A stretch of 32,397 nucleotides of DNA. It comes from Pirellulaceae bacterium. Its GTDB lineage: Bacteria > Planctomycetota > Planctomycetia > Pirellulales > Pirellulaceae. The stretch is from positions 1 through 32,397 of the forward strand of contig JAKVBZ010000057.1 of assembly GCA_022448645.1 (NCBI GenBank), given 5' to 3'. A program made the translations under genes and the position numbers. Below the pieces are notes generated by a model. That model ran no database searches, was not told where the DNA came from, and saw nothing but the letters and a program-made list of their open reading frames with translations. Below are positions 24,956 to 32,397 of the stretch, in pieces (positions within the stretch are counted from its first letter, which is position 1; each line of letters starts with the position of its first letter).

Positions 24956-25719
24956 TCTGTGTCGTCTCAACGTCATGCGACGCATGGCAGAGGAAAAAGC
25001 GAGTTGTTGACCTTATTCCTCGCTGTACTTTGGGTTGTTACGTGAGTGGAAAAACCACAGAATCTCTACCCCGAAACCAACGCTGTGCGTTGGCCAGGGC
25101 CTTCCTCACGGCTGGTGACCGATTTGGAAAGGCGGTGAAGTCTCATCAAGACAGCACGGCCATTGCAATTGGCACCCAGAACCGGTTACGGCTGCTCCGA
25201 ATGAGGAGGGCAAATGCCGACAGTAGGAACAGGGCACGATCGATACTCGAAATCGAAAACCGAGTAGGAGAAACGCTCCGCAAAACCACTGTCAGGACTG
25301 CCGGCTCAGAGGATGCCGTCGTCCAGCGGAAGAGGTTAGTTGTGGTTTGCTTTCACGAGCTTTCGTGAATGATGCGAATTTAAGAGGAATTAACAGGAAA
25401 TTGCAGTTTTACAGCCCCCGTTCCACATGCGGGAAATGAGGAATTGCCGCAAAATAACTGTCCAGTTGCATTTCCAGTTTAGATGAGTTATTTGCGATGT
25501 CAAGCCTTTGTGGGAACTTATTGGGTTTGAACAGGTTCATGGTGCCGGCACGAGGTAAGTTTGATTGTGAAAAAGGGTTACGGCTAGCCGGCCTACCGCT
25601 GAAAGTACATGATGTCAGCTGGATTTGGCGCCGCGAGGTCCGGCAAAGAGCTGTGATCATTTTTTGTTCCTAGAGTTGCGTTGCTTCGCTCCTTCATCCG
25701 GACTACGTGACTACAACAT

Positions 25720-25748
25720 TTAACTTCTTCGCGGTTAATAATTAAAAT
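25720..25748 (+). promoter_or_regulatory. Candidate sigma70-type promoter of the DUF1549/DUF1501 operon
   Basis: TTAACT (25720-25725), a 17-base spacer and TAAAAT (25743-25748) match 4/6 and 5/6 of consensus, in an AT-rich patch 68 bases before the GTG start at 25816. Confidence 0.4.
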
Positions 25749-25815
25749 AGCGCCTATTCAAAAATTACCCGTCCGGTTTTTAGAACATACAGGTTACGTT
25801 TCTGAGAGGTACGTC

Positions 25816-28383
25816 GTGCGACTGCTGTTGGGGATTCTTGGTTCTATCGTGACCGTCTTGCCGTGCGCGGCGTCCGACGAGCTCGTCGATTACAGTCGGG
25901 ATATTCGGCCGATCTTTTCCAGCCATTGTTTTGCCTGCCATGGACCTGACAAATCAGCGCGCGAAGGTGGGTTTCGACTTGATGACAAAGTAAGCGCGTT
26001 CGGCGAAGCAGACTCCGGAGCGCACCCGATTGTGTCCGGCCGACCGGACATGAGCGAAGTGGTTACCCGGATCACGAGCGACGATGTAGATGTGCAGATG
26101 CCACCTGCAGAGTCGACCGAACGACTGACTCCTGACCAGATCCAACTGGTCCGTCGCTGGATCGAACAAGGTGCGACATGGGAGAAACATTGGTCGTTTG
26201 TAACGCCTGAACGGCCCGCGTTGCCCAAGACTCAAAATATCACCTGGCGGACCAGTCCCCTGGATGACTTTGTCTTGGCAAGGTTGGAAACCGAAGGACT
26301 TGCACCATCGCCTCAGGCCGACAAAGAAACGTTGATTCGACGAGTGACATTCGACCTCACCGGTTTGCCTCCGACGCTCGCAGAGGTGGACAAGTTTTTG
26401 AGTGACGATTCCCAGGAAGCTTACGAAAGGGTTGTCGACGGCTTGCTGGAATCGCTGCACTACGGTGAGCATATGGCCCGTTTCTGGCTCGACGCCGTGC
26501 GTTACGGTGACACGCACGGCCTGCACCTCGATAACTACCGCGAGATATGGCCTTATCGCGACTGGGTTGTGCAGGCGCTGAACGACAACATGCCGTTCGA
26601 CCAATTCACCACCGAACAGTTGGCCGGAGATCTGCTCGACAACCCTACACGGGACCAGTTGGTGGCGTCTGGTTTCAACCGTTGTAACATCAGTACGTCT
26701 GAGGGAGGGGCAATTAGAGAAGAGTGGTACGTTCGCAATGTCGTTGATCGGGTTGTCACCGCGAGTACGGTTTTCATGGGTTTGACGATGGACTGCACCC
26801 GATGTCACGATCATAAGTACGATCCCATGACGATGGATGATTTCTATTCCTTGTTCGCATTCTTCAACAGCATCGACGGTGGGCCACTGGATAGCAACGC
26901 CAAAGACCACAAGCCCATCTTGCGACTGCCAAATGATGAGCAAAAGCAGCAGTTGCAGGAGCTCAGCACACAAATCGACATGTCGCAGCGAAAAACGCTG
27001 GAACCTTGGCCGGAAGTAGACGCCGAACAGCTGGCATGGGTGAAAACACTGTTGGAGTCCGCCGATCAGCCGAGCCAGAAAACGAAAGAAGCTGGTGACG
27101 ACGCGCCAGAGATTCCCGCAGAGATTATCGAGATTGTGCGGATCGCTGTCGACGAGCAGTCCCAGGATCAGAAAGCGAAACTGCAGAGTTTCTATCGAGA
27201 AAAGATTTCCACGGTAGCAGCGCTCCAGGAAGAACAAGCTCGCTTGGCGGACCTCAGGAAATCTCACGCAGAGCTCGAAAAGCAGGTACCGCTGACTCTC
27301 ATCTGGCGCGAACTCGCAGAACCACGTACCGCGTATTACCTGCACCGCGGAGAGTACGACCAGCATGGCCATGTGGTCCAGCGGCGCACACCCGGTTTTT
27401 TACCACCGATGGAGGATGACATGCCTCGCGATCGGCTTGGTTTGGCGCAGTGGCTGGTCGATCGGAAGCATCCGCTCACGGCGCGGGTCATGGTGAATCG
27501 TCTGTGGCAACAAATCATGGGCACGGGATTAGTCAAAACTTCCGAAGATTTTGGAGCGCAGGGCGAGCCACCAAGTCACCCGGAACTGCTTGATTGGTTG
27601 GCTGTCGAATTTATCGAAGATGGTTGGAACGTGAAGCAGTTGATGAAACGCCTGGTGATGTCATCTACCTACCGCCAGTCGTCGCAATTACTGCCCGGGC
27701 TATACCAACGCGACCCAGAAAACAGACTGTACGCGCGCGGGCCAAGATATCGACTCGACGCCGAAATGTTGCGAGACCAGGCACTTTTTGTGAGCGGATT
27801 GTTGGTCCAGCGACTGGGTGGTCCCAGCGTCAAACCACCGCAACCAGATGGGTTGTGGTTCGCTGTGGGTTACACGGCCTCCAATACGGCTCGTTTCGTA
27901 GCGGATACTGGTCCTGAAAAAGTCCATCGACGTACGTTGTACACATTTCTCAAGCGGACCGCCCCACCTCCGCAGATGAGTATTGTCGACGCTCCTTCGC
28001 GCGAAGCTTGCACGGTTCGGCGTGAACGTACCAACACTCCGCTGATTGCCCTCATGTTGCAGAATGATCCGCAATACGTAGAAGCGGCACGCGCTCTGGC
28101 GGATCGTGTATTGCGCAAAACGGATCCCGAACCAAGTTCAAGGGCCACCATGATGTTTCGACTTTGCACAGCACGACAACCCACGACTGACGAGGTAAAT
28201 GATCTGGTTGAGGGAGTTCGAGTTGAGCTGCGGCACTATGAGCTGCATCCTGAGGAGGCCGCAAAGCTGATTGCCATCGGCGAAGTGCCCCCGTACGAAG
28301 GCCATTCGTCAGTCGAATTGGCCGCCTGGACCATGATTGCCAATATGTTGTTATGTACCGATGAAGTGGTGACAAAGAATTAA
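25816..28383 (+). CDS. Planctomycete cytochrome c / DUF1549 / DUF1553 protein
   Basis: The start is GTG 25816, 6 bases after GAGAGG, opening into a short signal peptide (LLLGILGSIVTVLPCAAS). The 855-residue protein has the family's fixed order. A planctomycete cytochrome c domain carries CFACH (Cys38, Cys41, His42) and VQMPP. DUF1549 follows with PLDDFVLARLE, LIRRVTFDLTGLPPT, ARFWLDAVRYGDTHG and a second CTRCHDHKYDP. A helical linker lies near 370-490, and DUF1553 ends the protein (LAQWLVDRKHPLTARVMVNR, GLVKTSEDFGAQGEPPSHPELLDWLA). It lacks the concanavalin-like insert seen in longer relatives. It is exported, binds one or two c-type hemes, and is thought to work with the adjacent DUF1501 protein in oxidation of an extracellular substrate. 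That role is not proven for the family. Confidence 0.93.
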   Translation: MRLLLGILGSIVTVLPCAASDELVDYSRDIRPIFSSHCFACHGPDKSAREGGFRLDDKVSAFGEADSGAHPIVSGRPDMSEVVTRITSDDVDVQMPPAESTERLTPDQIQLVRRWIEQGATWEKHWSFVTPERPALPKTQNITWRTSPLDDFVLARLETEGLAPSPQADKETLIRRVTFDLTGLPPTLAEVDKFLSDDSQEAYERVVDGLLESLHYGEHMARFWLDAVRYGDTHGLHLDNYREIWPYRDWVVQALNDNMPFDQFTTEQLAGDLLDNPTRDQLVASGFNRCNISTSEGGAIREEWYVRNVVDRVVTASTVFMGLTMDCTRCHDHKYDPMTMDDFYSLFAFFNSIDGGPLDSNAKDHKPILRLPNDEQKQQLQELSTQIDMSQRKTLEPWPEVDAEQLAWVKTLLESADQPSQKTKEAGDDAPEIPAEIIEIVRIAVDEQSQDQKAKLQSFYREKISTVAALQEEQARLADLRKSHAELEKQVPLTLIWRELAEPRTAYYLHRGEYDQHGHVVQRRTPGFLPPMEDDMPRDRLGLAQWLVDRKHPLTARVMVNRLWQQIMGTGLVKTSEDFGAQGEPPSHPELLDWLAVEFIEDGWNVKQLMKRLVMSSTYRQSSQLLPGLYQRDPENRLYARGPRYRLDAEMLRDQALFVSGLLVQRLGGPSVKPPQPDGLWFAVGYTASNTARFVADTGPEKVHRRTLYTFLKRTAPPPQMSIVDAPSREACTVRRERTNTPLIALMLQNDPQYVEAARALADRVLRKTDPEPSSRATMMFRLCTARQPTTDEVNDLVEGVRVELRHYELHPEEAAKLIAIGEVPPYEGHSSVELAAWTMIANMLLCTDEVVTKN

Positions 28384-29832
28384 ATGATGAATCCTTTTCA
28401 CGAACACCAACTAGCAATGACGCGTCGGCACTTTTTCGCCAACGCGGGCGTAAACCTGGGTGCGGCAGCGCTCGCCTCCATGTCGGTCAATCGTTCTGCT
28501 GACGCTGCGAGTAAACTGCTGGATGTGCCCCATTTCGCGCCCCGGGCCAAACGGGCAATCTACCTGTTCATGGCGGGTGCTCCCTGTCAGATGGATATGT
28601 TTGATCATAAGCCTGGAATGAATGACTGGTACGACCAGGATCTTCCAGATTCTATCCGTCAGGGACAGCGTTTAACGACGATGACCTCCGGACAAGATCG
28701 ATTTCCGATTGCTCCCACAAAGTACAAGTTTGCCCAGTATGGGCAGTCGGGTGCCTGGGTGAGTGAGCTGATGCCGTACACATCAAGGATGGTCGACCAG
28801 ATCTCATTCGTTCGATCCATTCATACAGAGGCGATCAACCATGACCCGGCCATCACATATATTTGTACAGGACATCAGCTGCCGGGGCGGGCGAGTCTAG
28901 GTGCTTGGTTGAGCTATGGGCTGGGGGCCATCACGTCCGACCTGCCGGCGTTTGTCGTGATGACACCGCGCTGGTCGGCGAAACGTGACGCGCAGGCGCT
29001 TTACAATCGGCTGTGGGGGGCGGGATTTTTAGCAGGACGGCACCAAGGTGTGTCGCTCCGAAGTAGTGGAGATCCGGTGCTGTTCCTTTCCAACCCGCCG
29101 GGCATCGATAGGGACACCCGCCGGCGCATGCTCGACCGAGTGGCGCGGTTCAACCAGCGCACCTTCCAAAGCTATGCCGATCCAGAGACGCAGACGCGGG
29201 TGGAACAAGGTGAAATGGCGTTTCGCATGCAAGCGTCCGTACCAGAGATGACGAATATTTCGGACGAGCCACAACATATTCTCGATATGTATGGGCCGGA
29301 TGTACAGCAACCAGGCACTTTTGCCTCCAGTGCTTTGCTGGCTCGTCGCATGGCGGAGCGAGGTGTACGGTTTGTGCAGATTTTCCATCGTGGCTGGGAT
29401 CAGCACAGTCGTGTTGCCCGAGATCTGCCTTTGCAATGCCGCGATGTTGACCAGCCATGCTGGGCACTCATCCAAGATCTAAAAATGCGCGGAATGCTGG
29501 ACGACACTCTGGTCGTCTGGGGTGGCGAATTTGGTCGCACGATCTATTGCCAAGGCAAGTTGTCCCACGAGGACTATGGCCGCGACCACCACCCTAAATG
29601 TTTCACCATCTGGATGACGGGTGGCGGTGTGAAACCAGGACTGGTTCACGGAAAAACGGACGACTTCTGCTACAACGTGGTAGAGGATCCGGTCCACATT
29701 CACGAGTTGAACGCCACGATTCTTAAATGTCTGGGTATCGATCACAAACGCCTGACGTATAAGTTTCAAGGTCTCGACATGCGGCTGACCGGAGTCGAAG
29801 ATCACGGACCCGTGGATGCACTGTTGAGTTGA
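28384..29832 (+). CDS. Tat-exported DUF1501 protein
   Basis: ATG 28384 follows immediately after the TAA of the cytochrome gene (28381-28383), so the two are translationally linked. The 482-residue protein has a twin-arginine signal ([19 protein letters not shown], Arg14-Arg15). DUF1501 blocks follow: [65 protein letters not shown] and [19 protein letters not shown]. The fold belongs to the alkaline phosphatase/sulfatase superfamily, and the Asp/His residues in GWDQH, GEFGRT and GRDHH probably bind metal. This gene pair is a hallmark of planctomycete genomes, where many copies occur, usually next to sulfatases or secreted enzymes. Confidence 0.94.
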   Translation: MMNPFHEHQLAMTRRHFFANAGVNLGAAALASMSVNRSADAASKLLDVPHFAPRAKRAIYLFMAGAPCQMDMFDHKPGMNDWYDQDLPDSIRQGQRLTTMTSGQDRFPIAPTKYKFAQYGQSGAWVSELMPYTSRMVDQISFVRSIHTEAINHDPAITYICTGHQLPGRASLGAWLSYGLGAITSDLPAFVVMTPRWSAKRDAQALYNRLWGAGFLAGRHQGVSLRSSGDPVLFLSNPPGIDRDTRRRMLDRVARFNQRTFQSYADPETQTRVEQGEMAFRMQASVPEMTNISDEPQHILDMYGPDVQQPGTFASSALLARRMAERGVRFVQIFHRGWDQHSRVARDLPLQCRDVDQPCWALIQDLKMRGMLDDTLVVWGGEFGRTIYCQGKLSHEDYGRDHHPKCFTIWMTGGGVKPGLVHGKTDDFCYNVVEDPVHIHELNATILKCLGIDHKRLTYKFQGLDMRLTGVEDHGPVDALLS

Positions 29833-29898
29833 CGGCTCACAGTCCGGCCTATGTGACTCCATGGCATGCTCTGGCCAGGAGATGCATTGAAAAATCGC

Positions 29899-30690
29899 TC
29901 AGGAGGCAGCGTTGCGATTTTCAACATGGGACCGCAAACGATTGGCGGACGTGTCGATGGCTTGCGCCAGGTGTGCCCAATCGACTCCCATCAGCACCCA
30001 TTGAATTCCCTTGTCGACCCATTCGAGCAGTGCTGCGGGGTCAGCGGCCAAACCGATGCCTGGGAAAACCCCCGCATCGCGAGCTGCGGTGACTATTTTT
30101 TCAATCGCAGATTGGACGTCGGGGTGATTGGGATTTCCCATATGGCCCATCGTTCCGGCGAGGTCGTTGGCTCCCACCATGATGGCTGTTAACCCGGGCA
30201 CACGCACGATCTTGTCTATTACGTTAACGGCATCGATGTGCTCAATTTGCACAATGCACATGATTTCGTCGTTTGCTCGCCGGCAATAATCAGCATCACC
30301 GGTGCGGCCATATTGAATGGGACGACGGGGGCCGAAGCCGCGAATGCCTTCGGGTGGGTAGCGACAAGCTGCGACGGTCAGTTCTACGTCTTCGACGGTG
30401 CGCACCAGTGGGGCGACAATTCCGTCGGCCCCGATGTCCAACACCGGCTTTATCAAGACGGGATCGTTCCAGGCTACCCGCACCAGGGCAGCTGTTTCTG
30501 TTCCCTTGGTAGCCATGATGTGAGCTTGCACTGTCTCCAGAGAGTGTGCATTGTGCTCCATGTCGATAAAGGCAAAGTCCAAGGTGTGTGAAAACAACTC
30601 TGTGACGGTAGCGTCTGAAAAAGTCACACCCGTACCGAGTGGGATTTTTCCAGCTTGCATTTTTTCTCTGAGTCGCTGTGCGTTTTGCAT
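29899..30690 (-). CDS. HpcH/HpaI-family class II aldolase
   Basis: The 263-residue protein is a TIM-barrel, pyruvate-forming aldolase of the HpaI group. It shows IDMEHNAHS with catalytic His46, LVRVAWNDP with Arg71, QIEH with metal ligand Glu150 and VGANDLAGTMG with metal ligand Asp176. It should cleave a 4-hydroxy-2-oxo acid to pyruvate (or an analogue) and an aldehyde. Relatives act on 2-keto-3-deoxy sugar acids or on 4-hydroxy-2-oxoheptanedioate, and the choice cannot be made here. ATG 30690 lies 2 bases after the stop of the IolE-like isomerase gene, so the two form an operon and probably one pathway. Confidence 0.92.
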   Translation of the reverse strand: MQNAQRLREKMQAGKIPLGTGVTFSDATVTELFSHTLDFAFIDMEHNAHSLETVQAHIMATKGTETAALVRVAWNDPVLIKPVLDIGADGIVAPLVRTVEDVELTVAACRYPPEGIRGFGPRRPIQYGRTGDADYCRRANDEIMCIVQIEHIDAVNVIDKIVRVPGLTAIMVGANDLAGTMGHMGNPNHPDVQSAIEKIVTAARDAGVFPGIGLAADPAALLEWVDKGIQWVLMGVDWAHLAQAIDTSANRLRSHVENRNAAS

Positions 30691-30692
30691 GC

Positions 30693-31580
30693 TTAACCGA
30701 TTCCTATTTCACGTAAGTATTCACGATTGTGTTTGGCAATAGGTAGAGGTTTGTCGAAGGGAGCAGGATACATGTCCTGTTCGACGATCGCCCAGCCGTC
30801 GAAATCAATCTCGTTTAAGAGGTCACGAAACGCCAGATAATCAACCAAGCCACGTGAAAGATCACAGAACAACCCCATTTCTACAGCATGGATAAAAGGG
30901 ATTTCTTCGCTTACCACTTGTTCCCTAAGCTGTGGATCGACGCTTTTCAAATGAAGGTACGGAATGCGCTTGTGGTGCCGTCGTACGAAATCGACGGGGT
31001 CCACGCCGCGATATGCCAAGTGCCCAATATCTTGACCGAGGCATACTAGATCTGGGTCGGTGTCTTCTAGCAGCTTTTCGATTTGATCCTCAAAGGCGAC
31101 GTGAGAATCTGGGCTGGAATGATAGGCCAGTCGCAGATTGAACTTGTCCCGCGCGATTTCCGCTACGCGATGAGTTGTGTCGATCAGGCGTTTCCAAGCA
31201 TCGTCGTCCAATCGCTCAGGCTTGAACTGTTCGCCAGTGAACCAATCCGTATGCAGGTCATCGATCAACAAGATAAACTTGGCACCTAACTCCGCGAGTA
31301 GCTCACCAGCCCCTAGGAGGTCCGCTTCCAATCCGGGCCAAGCTTCGGCATCTTCTAAGTGAGCCATCAGAAAGGATCCAGATACCTTCAAGTTACGCTG
31401 ATTCAGTTCGTTTCGTAGCGTCGCCAAGTCTGTGGGCAAATAGCCGTAGGGTCCCAGTTCAATCCACTCGTAACCCGCTTCGGCGACTTCGTCCAAAAAA
31501 CGTTGCCAAGGGATCTGTTTCGGGTCATCTGCAAACCAGACACCCCATGAGTCTGGACCATTGCCAACTTTAACGTTCAT
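30693..31580 (-). CDS. Sugar phosphate isomerase/epimerase family protein, IolE-like
   Basis: The 295-residue TIM-barrel protein opens NGPDSWGVWFADDPKQIPW and then GYEWIELGPYGYLPTD, very like the inosose dehydratase (IolE)-related group. Likely metal ligands lie in AYHSSPDSHV, CLGQDIGHLAYRG, YLHLKSVD and WAIVEQDM; in this family Glu, Asp, His and Glu coordinate the metal. The first ligand position, usually Glu in an ENH-type motif, reads YHSS, so the assignment to true IolE activity is not secure. ATG 31580 has AGGAG 11 bases upstream. It is the first gene of a two-gene operon with the aldolase, suggesting catabolism of an inositol, keto-sugar or sugar acid. Confidence 0.88.
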   Translation of the reverse strand: MNVKVGNGPDSWGVWFADDPKQIPWQRFLDEVAEAGYEWIELGPYGYLPTDLATLRNELNQRNLKVSGSFLMAHLEDAEAWPGLEADLLGAGELLAELGAKFILLIDDLHTDWFTGEQFKPERLDDDAWKRLIDTTHRVAEIARDKFNLRLAYHSSPDSHVAFEDQIEKLLEDTDPDLVCLGQDIGHLAYRGVDPVDFVRRHHKRIPYLHLKSVDPQLREQVVSEEIPFIHAVEMGLFCDLSRGLVDYLAFRDLLNEIDFDGWAIVEQDMYPAPFDKPLPIAKHNREYLREIGIG

Positions 31581-32315
31581 AGGATGAGTGACTCCTTCAA
31601 AGGCAAGGATAGAGTAAAAGACACAGATAAAGGAATGGTTTTGACATTCTGGTGGTGCTGAAGGGAAGTGTCAACAGGAGGCTGACGTTAACACGTGATC
31701 CGAACGAACGAATGTCGCACCGTTGGGGTCGGTTCAACGTGAAACGGCAGGATGTGCGGCTCTTTCCTTCAGAGAATATTTCACCGGTTTTAGTGGCAGG
31801 CTTATAACGCGATTTCAACCTCCGTCTGGGAGAGTCGGATGCGATAGCGGCCAGGAAGGGTGCGTTCGTCTAGACTCTTTCGACAGAAAACGATCAGTCA
31901 AGACTTTCCCTCGCTGCGCTCGATCTTCCCGAAGAAAGGGTAAGGGAAGGATGGTGTTTGTGATGGCTGTCGCAGTGAGGAAGAGGGGGTGTCCGTCTGC
32001 TTTTTCGCCTGCATATACGAGGTGGTGTTCAAGAGGTAAAAAGTATCGCTTGAACGGTACATCAAGATTAGCCAAAGGCGTTTTAGAAGCGAAGATAGAG
32101 TACCCTCTTACAGCGGGACGCAATTAACTCCATAGCGTGCAGATTTCGACGTTTCCTGCTATAATGGACAAATGTCGTTGCTCGTCTGTTTTTTTATGGA
32201 ATAGGTCTATTTTCAGAGGCACTCACGTCACAGTGGCTACTGCTGGAACGCTCCTCGGCTTGGCACGCGATTTCGGCTAAAGGCAACTGTCGACAACAGA
32301 GGATTTTCTTTGCCC
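31581..32315. other. Intergenic region, 735 bp, no gene recognised
   Basis: Overlapping frames on both strands (31723-32127 plus, 31815-32123 minus) give basic, low-information sequence with no domain or signal. Around 31905-31950 the text TTTCCCTCGCTGCGCTCGAT and following bases is the sort often seen in dispersed intergenic repeats. Near the right end an extended -10 promoter element is present (listed separately). Confidence 0.45.
32157..32165 (+). promoter_or_regulatory. Extended -10 promoter element TGCTATAAT
   Basis: TG-C-TATAAT is a perfect extended -10 motif, which can work without a -35 box, and no good -35 is seen. It lies 150 bases before the ATG at 32316, leaving a fairly long leader. 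Confidence 0.35.
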
Positions 32316-32397
32316 ATGATTCGATATTTTCGCCGATCACTGCTTCCCTCTTTGGCCGCGCAAGGAAAACGCCGAACCCGCTGTGAATCCGTCTTTG
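32316..32397 (+). CDS. Start of a planctomycete extracellular protein (3' end outside window)
   Basis: ATG 32316 follows AGAGGA (32298-32303) by 12 bases. The 27 visible codons give MIRYFRRSLLPSLAAQGKRR then TRCESVF, running off the edge. Many large planctomycete surface proteins begin with a basic stretch of this kind leading to an L-E-x-R-x-L-L motif (Planc_extracel leader), and CESVF would be followed by that motif. The motif itself lies outside, so this is a reasoned guess from position, ribosome site and composition. Confidence 0.45.
   Translation, partial: MIRYFRRSLLPSLAAQGKRRTRCESVF

Larger units (their letters stand above)
24626..25815. other. Gene-poor region, 1.19 kb
   Basis: No recognisable gene was found. 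The longest frame (24913-25368, plus, 151 codons) has a basic, Arg/Cys-rich composition, no domain, and a tandem duplication within it, so I do not call it. The left end should hold the promoter of the smaller PEP-CTERM gene. The right end holds the candidate promoter at 25720-25748 and the ribosome site GAGAGG (25804-25809) of the cytochrome gene. Such length without genes may hide a small RNA or decayed sequence. Confidence 0.5.

Noticed and set aside
24913..25368. 151-codon plus-strand frame in the gene-poor region
   Set aside because: No ribosome site, no domain, Arg/Cys-rich random-like composition, and a 15-base tandem duplication inside its first codons.
25954..27372. Long minus-strand open frame (472 codons) opposite the DUF1549/DUF1553 gene
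   Set aside because: It lies wholly antisense to a well-supported gene, has no recognisable domain, and is Val/Arg/Gln-rich as expected from the reverse of a biased coding frame.
31815..32123. 102-codon minus-strand and 134-codon plus-strand frames near the right end
   Set aside because: They overlap each other and have no signal, domain or ribosome site. The sequence looks like intergenic repeat material.

Overview
The window looks like a chromosomal segment of a planctomycete, most likely from the Pirellulales/Rhodopirellula side of the phylum. The evidence is the combination of gene families. There is a PVC-type heme protein C-terminus (CxxCH after helical repeats), a DUF1549/DUF1553 cytochrome next to a Tat-exported DUF1501 protein, two secreted sulfatases, two PEP-CTERM proteins, and secreted beta-propeller and FG-GAP proteins. 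At the right edge is the start of a protein whose N-terminus resembles the planctomycete extracellular-protein leader. No rRNA, tRNA, CRISPR array, transposase or phage gene was seen.

Layout. 1-1890 (+): end of a PVC heme protein, then a cupredoxin-like lipoprotein with a degenerate CuA site. 2025-4322 (-): a secreted discoidin-like plus five-bladed beta-propeller protein. 4699-7097 (+): a phytanoyl-CoA dioxygenase family enzyme and an MFS transporter. 7140-16643 (-): a run of eight genes all on the minus strand. In transcription order these are sulfatase, remnant NodB-type deacetylase, Na+/solute symporter, VanX-like M15 dipeptidase, sialidase-like propeller, FG-GAP protein, broken sugar-phosphate isomerase and C45 (isopenicillin N acyltransferase-like) hydrolase. 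16954-18339 (+): second sulfatase, divergent from the first. 18536-19315 (-): SDR oxidoreductase. 19722-21380 (+): Tat-exported propeller protein related to the 2025-4322 gene. 21847-24625 (-): two PEP-CTERM paralogues, each followed by a strong Rho-independent terminator. 25816-29832 (+): DUF1549/DUF1553 and DUF1501 pair. 29899-31580 (-): IolE-like isomerase and HpcH/HpaI aldolase pair. 31581-32315 holds no recognisable gene, and a new gene starts at 32316.

Functionally the window reads as accessory carbohydrate and organic-matter degradation. Exported sulfatases and propeller proteins would act on sulfated or modified glycans, MFS and SSS carriers would import products, and SDR, isomerase, aldolase, dipeptidase and NTN-hydrolase enzymes would process them. 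No glycosidase with an unmistakable family assignment is present, so the substrate cannot be named.

The points most worth a second look are: two genes in one minus-strand cluster that appear to have suffered internal deletions or frameshifts; the tandem PEP-CTERM pair sharing an unassigned domain of roughly 200 residues; a 112-bp fold-back intergenic element at 21487-21598; the COX2-like lipoprotein that has lost key CuA ligands; and the combination of a D-Ala-D-Ala dipeptidase-type enzyme with a C45 hydrolase, a deacetylase remnant and a sialidase-like protein.
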